Assembly (NCBI RefSeq): GCF_022376445.1
Contig: NW_025955079.1
Span: 61,820 to 125,819, forward strand
DNA: 64,000 nucleotides
Direction: 5' to 3'
Source: Fomitopsis serialis
Lineage: Eukaryota; Basidiomycota; Agaricomycetes; Polyporales; Fomitopsidaceae
In this document: positions 1 through 9,287 of the stretch, one piece after another
Numbering within the stretch: position 1 is the first letter of the stretch
Layout: each line of letters begins with the position of its first letter
Program-made: the position numbers and the translations under genes
The notes under the pieces: model-generated
Seen by the model: the letters and a program-made list of their open reading frames with translations, nothing else
Database searches by the model: none
What the model was told of the DNA's origin: nothing

Positions 1-1330
1 CTGCGGCCCAGGACGGGCCTGTTCCCCCGCCCGCCGTGCATCTCGCGGCCCTCGAGGACGTTCCGGCGCCTGAGCCCGCCCTCTCCGTGGCTGGGCCGTT
101 CGGGTTCCCTTTCCCTGAGCCGGCTCCCTCCGCCCCCGGCCATTATGCCCGCGCGTCCTCGCTCGCGTTCACCGAGCGGGACCCTTCCGTCCCTCCTCCC
201 GTTACGCCCGCGCGTTCGCCGCCACCCTCCTCTTCGCCTCTGTTCACAGAGAGAGGCACGCCCGTCGCGCCCCTTCCTCTGTTCGCGCCATCGCCCTCAC
301 CTCCCATCGCGCCGTCCATACCATCTCCTCCCCCCGGGCCTCCGCGCGGCACCGCCCTGTCTCGCGCGCCACCGACTCCCCCTCCGATCGATACCATCGA
401 GGATGACGCCCTGGAGCGGTCCATGTCGCCTCGCGCGTTGGAAGAGGCGATTTTCGCCAGCAACATCGGGACCCGGCTCTACCGCCCAACCCAGCCGTCC
501 CCTCCTCCCGCTCCTCGCCCGTCTCGCCCGATGCCGCGTCGTGTCCTCCTCAAGCTTCCCGACCACGGAGGCGCTCCGCCTGCTCCCCCTTCGCCGACAA
601 TCCTCCTTCCGTCCCCCGCCCTCCCCGACAAGTTCCCTCCGGTGCCGCAGCGCACTTCCAATGCCGAGCGCCCGCGGTACGGGCCCTACGTGTACTCTCC
701 GACCACCCCTTGCCCTGAGTGCCGTCGAAATCGCTTCCGGTGCCGCATCGACGCCCTTCCGGGCCACGCATGCGCCGCGTGTAGTTCCCGGAAGAAGAGG
801 TGCGCGTTCAGTGCCTTTAGTGAGTCCCTTTTCCGCCTACCGTCCTTACTTACTCATCCCCTTGCTTTCCAGAGGAAGGGGCGCCAAGCTTCTTCTATAT
901 AGGCCACCATCCCGACCTCCCTCGGTCCGCCCTCGCCTCTTACGACTGGGTAACCACCCCAGGAGGCACCCTCGTCGGTCCCCGTCCTTCGGATATCCGA
1001 GCCGACTTCCCCTTCCGCGGTGCTCCAGCGCCGCCTACTCGACCTCCCGCTCCTTCTGCATCCCCCGAGCCGGTCGCTGGTCCCTCGCAGCCTCCACCCG
1101 CTCCCTTGGCCATGCCCGCCGCTCCTCCTCGCCTCCGAACCGTCCAAGATCGACTCGATTGGATGGCCAGCCGGTCTGGGGAAGTCCGGCAATTCTTCCG
1201 CCGCCCCGGTATGCTCGGCGCCCCCGAGATCCCCGACCCAGAAGATGAGCACGACGAGCTGGAGGAAGATGTCGAAATGGAAGGTCCCGGGAAGCCTGAG
1301 CGTGAGTTTGAGTCGGAGGAGGGCCAGTAG
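1..1330 (+). CDS. Zn2Cys6-cluster protein, antisense gene of Ty3 element (copy 1, 5' end outside window)
   Basis: Two exons are visible: up to 819 and 873-1330, with a GTGAGT...CCAG intron at 820-872. The joined frame is open throughout and stops at TAG 1328-1330. The first exon is rich in proline and serine, then shows six cysteines with spacing C-X2-C-X6-C-X9-C-X2-C-X6-C (around 711-813; CPEC, then CAAC, then RKKRC), which fits the fungal Zn(II)2Cys6 binuclear cluster consensus. The end is acidic. The gene lies in the opposite orientation to gag-pol of the surrounding Ty3 element. Its missing N-terminus can be seen in the second element copy at 55736. A DNA-binding or regulatory role is inferred from the cluster alone; no transcription-factor middle domain was seen. 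Confidence 0.6.
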
Positions 1331-1815
1331 GTAGTGTAGTAGTGATCCCGCAGTAGTCTCCTCCCTCCGATGTACCTCCCTCCGTCCCAAGTCCGCAATT
1401 GTACAATGTATCCCTGCTTACCCCCCCCGAGCCCCGCTGACCACGCCTTGTTCGTCCACCCGTGTGATAAGCTCCCCGAGGCCGCGCACTCGTTTCCTCA
1501 CTGGCCACCGGATGGGCTGCCCCTTGATTCCCAATCGCCTCGAGGCTTCCGCCCTGTACAATCACCTCGAGGCTTCCATCCTGTGCATCTAGCTCGTTGA
1601 TCACTTTGATTTCGAGTGGTGCCGACGCCTCGAGGCTACTGATCCTCCTCTTTCCCCTTCCACTGTCCGCTCCTCCCCATTATCGCCATCGATCTATGCT
1701 TGCCTCGGGTATGCGAGTCGTCCATCCATCCCATCTCCCACATCGTTCTTAACTCGTGCCCCGAGCAGCTATCCCACCCTGCACATCGCTTTCTCCCTGC
1801 CCCTCTTTCCTCCGC
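1331..1815. other. Spacer between antisense genes of the Ty3 element
   Basis: About 480 bp without a supported gene. It holds C-rich and CT-rich tracts, including an eight-C run near 1421, and short direct repeats of a CCTCGAGGCTTCC type near 1535-1635. The pyrimidine-rich sequence just before the ATG at 1816 is consistent with a fungal promoter. Confidence 0.4.
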
Positions 1816-2499
1816 ATGAGCGGCCTTCAGACTCGCGTCCCCTCCGCCGCTCGCCGCCTCCCCAGCGTCGAGCGTCGTCCCTTCTTCGATCCCGACGAGA
1901 TTCCCCTTCCGTTCCCCCCGTCGCCTATACCAGTTGATCCCTCCGCCCCGGTTCCACTCTCGGCCCTCCCCGTCGAGGAGCGCCTCGCTCGTCTAGAGGC
2001 CTCTTCCGCGTGGCAAACCCGCCAGCAGGAACGAATCTGGAACGAGTTTGTCGAGTTCCGCCGCACCGTCAACGCGATGCTCGAGGCCCATGCGCGGGAT
2101 ATCGATCGCGGAGACACCCGCATCGCGATCCAGGTCAACGGGCTCCTCGACCTGTTCCTAGAGCACCGCCGGAACTACGAGTACCATCTTAACACCCAGC
2201 GCCGCCTCGAAATTCGTGCCGGCTTCGATCGCGGGACCGTCGACCGTCGCCTCGATACTCTCGCCGAGAAGGTTCGTGCCCTGGAAGGCTTCCGCGGCTA
2301 CGTCCGTTCCCGCCTCGACGACATCCACAATGATTCCTCCGTTCAGGCCGCCCTCGACGTTATCGAGACGCAGCTTTCGTATGTCCTCGAGCACATACGC
2401 TCTACCCCCTCCAGCTCGTCCGTCCGCGCTTCTCCTCCCCTCCGCGGGTCACACACTCCTTCCGACGCGGCAGCCACTCCCTCCGCTCCGCCAGCCTGA
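1816..2499 (+). CDS. Coiled-coil protein, antisense gene of Ty3 element (copy 1)
   Basis: A 227-residue open frame starting at ATG 1816 (residues MSGLQTRVPS). The first 60 residues are proline-rich. From about residue 55 there is a long charged, heptad-like region (LARLEASSAWQ, FVEFRRTVNAML, LDTLAEKVRALEGF, ALDVIETQLSYVLEHI) that should form a coiled coil, followed by a Ser/Pro tail. The stop lies 20 bp from the stop of pol on the other strand, so the two are convergent. The same frame recurs in the second element copy (58215), so it belongs to the element, not to the host locus. I do not recognise a family. By position it may work with the adjacent Zn2Cys6 protein, but that is a guess. Confidence 0.55.
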   Translation: MSGLQTRVPSAARRLPSVERRPFFDPDEIPLPFPPSPIPVDPSAPVPLSALPVEERLARLEASSAWQTRQQERIWNEFVEFRRTVNAMLEAHARDIDRGDTRIAIQVNGLLDLFLEHRRNYEYHLNTQRRLEIRAGFDRGTVDRRLDTLAEKVRALEGFRGYVRSRLDDIHNDSSVQAALDVIETQLSYVLEHIRSTPSSSSVRASPPLRGSHTPSDAAATPSAPPA

Positions 2500-2519
2500 C
2501 TCCGCGCCTCCCTTCCTCG

Positions 2520-5500
2520 TCAATCCTCTTCTTCCGCGTCCGACTCTTCGTCCTTGTCGTCCGCGCCGAACCTTTCCTCCAGCTCTTCATTCTCGTCCGG
2601 TAAGTACTCATCCCACTCCTCAATATCCACTAGCTTAACTTGCGCCTTGTCCCTTCCGCGATACGGTATCACCCGGAACGCCGCATATCTGTGCCTCGAC
2701 ACGCTTCCGTCTAGTTCTGCGAGAATGTACGACCCTCCCTCCGTCCGCCGCACTACGATCATCGGCCCCAGATACCGCTGTTTCGCCTTCCGACTGTGTT
2801 CCGTTTCGATTTGCGAGTTTCGCACTAACACCAGGTCTCCAGGATTATGCTTGTAGTCTTTGATAGTGTGCTCGTTCCGCTTGATAAACTCCTTCACCGA
2901 TTTGTACCTAGCTTTAAGCACCTTCCGATGAATACCGTCAAGGTCCTCTCTTCGCTTCAGCAGCTGCCGTGCCCGATGCGCAATGAATTCCTCCTGAGAT
3001 AGCATCTCCTCCGGCGCCGGAACCAGGTACGTTGCTTCCGCTAGGTCAAATGGAAAGATTGGCTCAACTCCATGCATAATCCTGTACGGCGACATCCCAG
3101 TGCTCTTCTGTATCGAGACTCGTTCCGCCCAGAAAACCGCGTCGATCACCGATGGCCACTTCGATTCATTCCCTCCGCAGAGCTTCATCGTTGCCTCCCG
3201 CACGTCAAAGTGCCGTCGCTCGACGATCCCGTTTGCTCTCGAATTATACGGCGAGATCTTAATATGCCTGATCCCGTATTTCTTCGCGAGGTATTCCATC
3301 GCCGCGAGGAACGCAGGGCCGTTGTCTGTTACTATCTCCGCGACCGCCCCCCACCGACAGAGAATATCCTCGTAGATCCATGCCCCTAGTATTGGCCCAG
3401 TCTCCCTCCGCAGCTTCCGGAATTCCGGATACGATCCTAGGGAACATCTCCCTTGAACTATCATCTTGTATCCTCCCGCGGCAGGCATGTGCATTGTGTC
3501 CATGTACACCTTATGGAATAATCCCTGCGGTATCGCGACCGTCGGAGGGATCTTCAGCCGTTGCGTGCTCCTAAGTTGGCACGCATGGCACGTACTCACG
3601 TACCACCGTACGTCCTGGTCCAGGAACGGCCACCAGAAGCGCTCCAGCAGCCTCGTCCGCACCGTAAGTACTCCCTTATGTCCGAGGTCGTCGTGCGCCT
3701 GCCTCAATAGCTCTAACCTTCGCTCCCTCCGAATCACTCGCTTATGCTTTCCGTCTGGGTCCCGTCGCCAGAGTCTCCCTCCGCGTAAGAAGAACCGTCC
3801 TGCCTTTCGCACGAATTTCCTGAACGCCGCCTCGTCCGCCATTCCCTCCGGTCTCTCGGCGGTCCTCAGGAACTCCTCAATGCGTACCAGATCTTCTTCC
3901 GCCGCATCCGCCTTGTCATGCCGCGGAATCTCCACTTCTTCCGCGTCTGGGCCTGCGACCCCAATCACTAAGCAGAGGATCCGCGCCTCCTCCCGTGCTC
4001 GGAGCCCCTTCCGCCGGTAGCTCGGCTCGCTAGAGTTCCAGGTTTCAATCGTAAACGCGCATGCTTCGTCGATCCACTCTTCGGGATCTCCCTCCTCCTC
4101 CGGGTCTTCTTCCGCTCGTTCCCTCCGTGATAGCCCGTCCGCCCCGGAGTGAAGCACTCCGGGAATATGCACCAGCTTGAAGTCGAAGAGTAGGATCGCC
4201 GCTATCCACCGGTTCATTGCCGCATTCGGCTGAATGTCCGGGTTGTTGAGCATGCCCTTGATGTACTTCGCATCTACCTCGACTTCCAGCCTCCGCACGC
4301 CGATAATGTGTATCCTCGACGCTCGCAGCGCCCGGAAGAGCCCATATAGTTCTACCTTTGCTTGTGAGTAGCGCGACTCCCGTTCATTCCACGTTATTGA
4401 CCCAAACCTGCTCGGGCACTTCCTCCCCTTCACGTCCCGCTGCAGTAGGACAAACCCGACGCCGATGACCGAAGAGTCCACGGCCAGAATCACTACTCGG
4501 TCGGTAGTATAGTCGATTGGAAGGAGCGCAGGGCAGTTCACGAGTGCTTCTTTCAGTGTTTCCATCGCCAGCTCTTCTTCCGCCCCCCATCCGAAGTCAA
4601 CCCCCCTCCGCGTCAACCTAGTGAGTGGTCTCGCGATCTTTGAGAAGTCCTTGATGAAGATCCGAACCAGCCCCATCGTCCCAAGGAAGGCCCGCACGTC
4701 CGTCACCGTCTTGCACGCTGGCCAGTCGCGGATCTTCTGCACCCTAGCGTCGTCAGGCTCCCTTCCGCTGTATGTGCACTTATGTCCCAGGACTACCACG
4801 TCCGGTACGCACAGATGTGCCTTCTTTCCCGAGAACGTCCCTCCGACGGCACCCATCCTTTGGAGGATGCGGTTCATGTTCTCCAGGTGTTCCCACACGA
4901 ATCGCCTTATGCCTGGATTCCCTCCGATGGTCTCGTACCCTCCGCCGGGAAGCTCGTACCTAGTTTTCGGCCCTTTTGCGTTCACGTCATCAGCGAATGG
5001 TATCGTCACGTCTGGAATCTCGTCTTGCATGATGAACGTTACGTCCCCGTGTACGATCTGCATCGCGTTCGTATATCCCATCGGTACTGCCGTCAATCGC
5101 AGGGCCCCCAATGGTGACTGGAACGTTGTGAGGTCCCTCGACCGGATTGCCAGCCCCCGCTGATCGAATGCTACGAACAAATCCAGGGCCCCGTAACATG
5201 CCCTTCCGCCAAACGATTCCGCCAGCTGCTCGATGAACGGAGGGACCGCCGCATCCTTGATCGTAACAGCGTTTAGTGGCTGCAGGTCGTGTACCAGTCG
5301 GAGAGACTTTCCATCCTTCTTGACCACGCAGAACCATCGCGAGCGATACGACGAGCTTGATGGCTCGTACACCCCGGACGCGATTTTGTCCTTGATGATG
5401 CGGACGACCTCGTCGTAAATACCAGGAGGAATCGGTATGTTCTTCAGTACCCACGGAATGTGCTCGACCGTTGGGATTACCACAGGATCGAAATACTCTT

Positions 5501-6248
5501 CCCTCAGCCGCCCCTTCTCCGTCTCGTCCCACGCAAATACTTTGTCGTGCATCCCTACGAGCCAGTCCACCAGCTTCGCCTCCTCCGGCCATAGGAATCC
5601 GCTTCGTCCTACGTCTAGTGCGTCCCTCCGTTCCTGCGTGTACCTTCCGCGCGGAATGAACTCCGGCGCGACGATCGGCATAACGGGCATGCCCGCTAGC
5701 GGATCGGTCGGCGCCCTTCGCACCACCCTAAACTCCTCGGGGAGCGTTGCGGCCACTGGTCGTACCTTCCGAGCCACCTTCTTGTAGGCCAGCACCTCGA
5801 TTGCCATCCCCGTTTCTACTTTGAACACCTCCTCCTCCTCCCATCCGTCTTCCTCCTCCGCCCCATCTCCAGACTCATACTCTCCTTCCGTTGCGTTGCG
5901 ATCTCCCTCCGCCCGCTCGAAATCCTCCCCCGCCGATTCGTAGTCTTCTTCCGCCGGCTCGCAGTCCTCCTCCGCTGACTCATCGTATCGTTCTCCATCC
6001 CCACGCGCTCCTCCCGCCGGCTTGTCTCGACATCCTTCAGTCTCGTCGATAGTCTCTCTGCCTCCCACATCCCCATACTGAGCAACGGTCTCGTGTATTG
6101 CGTCGCTAAAATCCAAGGATTCATTACAACTCGGGAAATGGGTATCTGCAGAGTCCATCGACGATCCATAGTCGCTAAGCCTGTCGGTAGGCGCTCCCGT
6201 TCCTTCCGCACCCTCTCCGTCCCAGACATATACTGAATAGTGGCCCAT
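2520..6248 (-). CDS. pol: Ty3/Gypsy pol polyprotein: RT, RNase H, integrase (copy 1, intact)
   Basis: A 1242-residue intact frame. The N-terminal ~130 residues are acidic with ESAEED-like repeats. Reverse transcriptase has the catalytic FADD at residues 418-421 (the YxDD position). RNase H follows (ILAVDSSVIGVGF, then EVDAKYIKGML). Integrase has an HHCC zinc finger (HDDLGHKG ... CHACQLR) and the DDE triad at D917 (YMDTMHM), D975 (VTDNGPAF) and E1010 (GIVERRH). A GPY/F-like end follows (KQRYLGPMIVVRR). The first Met lies 39 bp after the gag stop in another frame, so expression by frameshift or re-initiation is likely. The domain order RT-RH-IN defines Ty3/Gypsy. All catalytic residues I looked for are present. 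Confidence 0.95.
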   Translation of the reverse strand: MGHYSVYVWDGEGAEGTGAPTDRLSDYGSSMDSADTHFPSCNESLDFSDAIHETVAQYGDVGGRETIDETEGCRDKPAGGARGDGERYDESAEEDCEPAEEDYESAGEDFERAEGDRNATEGEYESGDGAEEEDGWEEEEVFKVETGMAIEVLAYKKVARKVRPVAATLPEEFRVVRRAPTDPLAGMPVMPIVAPEFIPRGRYTQERRDALDVGRSGFLWPEEAKLVDWLVGMHDKVFAWDETEKGRLREEYFDPVVIPTVEHIPWVLKNIPIPPGIYDEVVRIIKDKIASGVYEPSSSSYRSRWFCVVKKDGKSLRLVHDLQPLNAVTIKDAAVPPFIEQLAESFGGRACYGALDLFVAFDQRGLAIRSRDLTTFQSPLGALRLTAVPMGYTNAMQIVHGDVTFIMQDEIPDVTIPFADDVNAKGPKTRYELPGGGYETIGGNPGIRRFVWEHLENMNRILQRMGAVGGTFSGKKAHLCVPDVVVLGHKCTYSGREPDDARVQKIRDWPACKTVTDVRAFLGTMGLVRIFIKDFSKIARPLTRLTRRGVDFGWGAEEELAMETLKEALVNCPALLPIDYTTDRVVILAVDSSVIGVGFVLLQRDVKGRKCPSRFGSITWNERESRYSQAKVELYGLFRALRASRIHIIGVRRLEVEVDAKYIKGMLNNPDIQPNAAMNRWIAAILLFDFKLVHIPGVLHSGADGLSRRERAEEDPEEEGDPEEWIDEACAFTIETWNSSEPSYRRKGLRAREEARILCLVIGVAGPDAEEVEIPRHDKADAAEEDLVRIEEFLRTAERPEGMADEAAFRKFVRKAGRFFLRGGRLWRRDPDGKHKRVIRRERRLELLRQAHDDLGHKGVLTVRTRLLERFWWPFLDQDVRWYVSTCHACQLRSTQRLKIPPTVAIPQGLFHKVYMDTMHMPAAGGYKMIVQGRCSLGSYPEFRKLRRETGPILGAWIYEDILCRWGAVAEIVTDNGPAFLAAMEYLAKKYGIRHIKISPYNSRANGIVERRHFDVREATMKLCGGNESKWPSVIDAVFWAERVSIQKSTGMSPYRIMHGVEPIFPFDLAEATYLVPAPEEMLSQEEFIAHRARQLLKRREDLDGIHRKVLKARYKSVKEFIKRNEHTIKDYKHNPGDLVLVRNSQIETEHSRKAKQRYLGPMIVVRRTEGGSYILAELDGSVSRHRYAAFRVIPYRGRDKAQVKLVDIEEWDEYLPDENEELEERFGADDKDEESDAEEED

Positions 6249-6286
6249 AAGATCGTCTCCGCTCGCGTTGCTTGCATCATCGACTT

Positions 6287-8866
6287 CTAAAAATCCTCCG
6301 CGGGAGGATCTTCGGCCGGGCGTCCCTCACTCTTCTTCTTCGACCCCGCGCAGCGCTCGAAGGACGGTACCATCACGCGGCGGTTGCTCTGCGGATCGGT
6401 AAGGACGACCGTCTGGCTTCCGTCCTTGAAGTCCCGGGTCTCGCAACAGCTCGCGGCGAAGAAGGGCCGGCCCAGGAGCACCTCGAAAGGAGCGTCCCTT
6501 ACCACCTGGACATTCATGACGATCTTTACCTCGTCGTCGAACACGAACTCCATCCCGATGGCCTTCCCTATCGTCCGAGTGGTCGTCTTGTTCGCGCTTT
6601 CCATTACGCATCCTTCGTCGGGGCGAAGACTCCCTCCGACGCGCTCCCAGATATCCTTCCGCATCAGGACCATCTGTGCCCCTGAGTCCAGGATGCACGC
6701 CGCCCTTCCGACGCCATTGATCAGCGGCCGCAGCTCCCGCAGCGTCAAGGAGTCCCAGTACCCGCTGTCGAATACGTTCCCTCCGCTAGACAGCTCGGTG
6801 GTCCCCACGTTCCACACCGCTTCCTCCGCCATGCCGGCGACCTGCACACGTTGCGTCTTGATCTGCTCGTCAACTACCTTCCGAAACTCCTGGCTGATCT
6901 CGAGAATCTCGCCCCAGCTCGCCTTCTGATCGCTCTCGTACATCATCCGCCGTGCCAGATCTTCGGCCTTCGCTCGAGGGTCCTTTCCCTCGTTGATCTT
7001 CGCCTGGAACCGATACTGTGGTTCGGCCGTCCGCCCTTTCCCCTGATCCCTCGCCACCGGGCCTCCTCCGCTCGTTCCGGCTGATACCCCCTTTGCTGGG
7101 ATGCCCGGCGGCTTCCCAACCGCCCCGCGCACAGTTCCTCCGCTGGGCTTGCTTCCGCGCGCATCCTCTTCCGCTGGAGGATCCCTAAAAGATACCTTCT
7201 TCCCTCCTCCGCGCACTCGAGCCGCCTCCGCCGCTAAGACACGTGCACGTTCCTCTAAGTCCTCGGCGCGCCTGAGTGAGTCCTCTTCCTCGGTCGTCTC
7301 CTCGACCGTATATCCTTCGACGATCTCTACAATGTTCGCTCCTAGATGCGGCGGCCCATCCCGAATCTGCCCGTCGTTCCCTCCGACGTTCCCTTGCTGC
7401 TGCGGCTGCCCTCCGTTCCCTCCGCCGGCCAAGTTAGCCATCCTGGCCTCGATAGCGTCGATCAGGAATCCGCCTCCATACCGCGACACAAAACCCCCAT
7501 CGGGGAAGCGTATCTTCTGTTCGTCATCGAGCCTGATCTTCCCCGCACGGAGGTATTCCCCGACTTTCCTACACTCGCGCAGGAAGTGTCCTATCTCCCC
7601 GCAGAAGTTGCATGTCCTGGTCCCGAACCCTCCACCTCCGCTGTACCCTCCGCCTCCGCCGCCATACCCTCCGCGCCCAGGTCCTTGAGGCTGGTATCCG
7701 AAGACCGGTCCTCCCCGACCCGTTCCTCCGCCGTACCCCCCGCTATTGTAGTTCGCGCTCGTGTAGGCTCCTCCGCCATAGTTCCCCGCTCCGTACCCTC
7801 CTCCGCCGTAGTTTCCGGCAGTGTACCCTCCTCCGCGGCCTCCTCCGCTTCCATGCGTCTGCTGGAGTGCCCCTAGCGCCGCCACGAAGGCTCGGCTCAG
7901 GGCTTCCTCCGTCATCGGTTCCTGCTTAACGCCAGATGACCCCCCTCCTCCGCCGGCTCCCGCACCGGTACCCCCACCTTGAGTGTTGCCTCCGCCGCCG
8001 TAGCTGACCGCGCTGAGACACTGCTGCGCTGCCCCATGCAGCTGCTCAAGGCTGTATCCTTTCGCGGGGTCGACCGTAGAGTTGACAATCTCGACCCTCC
8101 GACGGATCGCGTCCGCCGACTTCGTGTCGAATCCGGAGAGGTACTTCTGGTGCACCTGCGACTTAGACACCAGCCCTTCCGTCATTAGGTAGCGGGCCAC
8201 CGGAAGGAACTTTCGATAGAACTCTGCCTCCCCACTGCGCGTGTCCGTCCCGGCACTCAGCCCGGCCGCCGCAATTGCGTCCAGATCGGTTTCTAGATAT
8301 TTGGATGCTCCGTCCGACCCAGGGTACAGCTTCACGATCCCCTCCTTATACTGCTCGAACGTCGGGTTGTCGGGGACGGTTACAGTGCCCCACAGCTCAT
8401 ACTGATCGGGGTTCAGGTACCTCTGAGCGTACCGAATCTTCTCCTCGTCGACGGTGATGTTCGCGAGCCCCAGAAGATCGGAGACGTCCTCGAAGTAACG
8501 CGCGAGCGACCGGGGCTGATCATCGAATTTCGGAGCAATGCGATCCCTGCGGACGGGCATACTGCGTGGCTGGATAGCGGCCATTTTATTTTCTGGTTGG
8601 GCGGAAGGAGTGCGGAGGAAAGGGGAACGAGCTCGAGACTCGTCGGAGGGAGTAACAGATGAGACGGAGGAAATTGTCTCCGATATGTCGGAGGGAATTG
8701 CGAGATACGGGTTTAAAGGGACTACGAACAGGGGTATGGTTTCGTCGACAGGCGACGATGGCAGTGATGCGTATATTGAGACGGGTGATTCTGGAAGTGG
8801 AACATTGATGGGATATGGTGAGGGAGGAAGCGGAACCGAGGCCGGCACCGATACGGGGCTGCCCAC
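6287..8866 (-). CDS. gag: Ty3/Gypsy gag with zinc knuckle and retropepsin (copy 1, intact)
   Basis: An 859-residue frame. An N-terminal capsid-like region (residues ~100-280, including LARYFEDVSDLL and MTEGLVSKSQVHQKYL) is followed by a glycine-rich GGYGGG low-complexity stretch. A CCHC zinc knuckle sits at residues 419-432 (CNFCGEIGHFLREC), then a charged linker. A C-terminal aspartic protease has ILDSGAQ with D727 as catalytic residue and a matching LLGRPFF segment. Fusion of protease to Gag is usual in fungal Ty3 elements. The protein would form the virus-like particle and process the polyproteins. It is transcribed from the LTR at 9288-10863. Confidence 0.93.
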   Translation of the reverse strand: MGSPVSVPASVPLPPSPYPINVPLPESPVSIYASLPSSPVDETIPLFVVPLNPYLAIPSDISETISSVSSVTPSDESRARSPFLRTPSAQPENKMAAIQPRSMPVRRDRIAPKFDDQPRSLARYFEDVSDLLGLANITVDEEKIRYAQRYLNPDQYELWGTVTVPDNPTFEQYKEGIVKLYPGSDGASKYLETDLDAIAAAGLSAGTDTRSGEAEFYRKFLPVARYLMTEGLVSKSQVHQKYLSGFDTKSADAIRRRVEIVNSTVDPAKGYSLEQLHGAAQQCLSAVSYGGGGNTQGGGTGAGAGGGGGSSGVKQEPMTEEALSRAFVAALGALQQTHGSGGGRGGGYTAGNYGGGGYGAGNYGGGAYTSANYNSGGYGGGTGRGGPVFGYQPQGPGRGGYGGGGGGYSGGGGFGTRTCNFCGEIGHFLRECRKVGEYLRAGKIRLDDEQKIRFPDGGFVSRYGGGFLIDAIEARMANLAGGGNGGQPQQQGNVGGNDGQIRDGPPHLGANIVEIVEGYTVEETTEEEDSLRRAEDLEERARVLAAEAARVRGGGKKVSFRDPPAEEDARGSKPSGGTVRGAVGKPPGIPAKGVSAGTSGGGPVARDQGKGRTAEPQYRFQAKINEGKDPRAKAEDLARRMMYESDQKASWGEILEISQEFRKVVDEQIKTQRVQVAGMAEEAVWNVGTTELSSGGNVFDSGYWDSLTLRELRPLINGVGRAACILDSGAQMVLMRKDIWERVGGSLRPDEGCVMESANKTTTRTIGKAIGMEFVFDDEVKIVMNVQVVRDAPFEVLLGRPFFAASCCETRDFKDGSQTVVLTDPQSNRRVMVPSFERCAGSKKKSEGRPAEDPPAEDF

Positions 8867-9267
8867 TGACTTGGTCGAGGAGGAGAGCGCGGACGGGGTA
8901 GAGTATGCTCGCCGCCGAGGTACGTTTGCTAATGGGATCGACTCGCTCGACGCTGAGCTTCGAGTTGGTGATGATGCAGGTGCGGAGGTGAGGGTGCTGT
9001 CAGCCGGATCGAGGAACGGGTTCTCTCCGTCACTGTCGTCAGCGTGCGGAAGGGGAATGCCGTCTAGTGCGGGTACCCTGAGCGATGGGTCGTACGGCGA
9101 GTCCGGGGAGTGATGTACGATAGCGAGCTCCTCGAGTAGACTTCTCGTAGGGGTGCGAGGCTCTGAACGATTAGGGACGGTAGCGAGAGTTTTCGCTCGG
9201 GACCGTGTGATAGGCAGGATGACGTGGCACCCGGGGTTGGGTCAACAAGATTTTACCAACGAAATCC

Positions 9268-9287
9268 CCCTCGCGGTGGGCTCCAGT
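9268..9287 (-). promoter_or_regulatory. Candidate tRNA primer-binding site
   Basis: Read on the minus strand, two bases after the 5' LTR end comes TGGAGCCCACCGCGAGGG. TGG next to the LTR is the complement of a tRNA 3' CCA, the usual start of a primer-binding site. The specific tRNA was not identified. Confidence 0.5.

Noticed and set aside
4621..5163. Plus-strand ORF of 180 codons inside pol
   Set aside because: It is a shadow of the reverse transcriptase frame with no independent protein character; the same applies to its copy at 61000-61509.
7101..9113. Long plus-strand ORFs opposite gag (for example 7101-7688 and 8538-9113)
   Set aside because: They mirror the gag coding strand (glycine-rich stretch read in reverse as Pro/Ser) and have no introns or motifs of their own, unlike the antisense genes at 1-2499.
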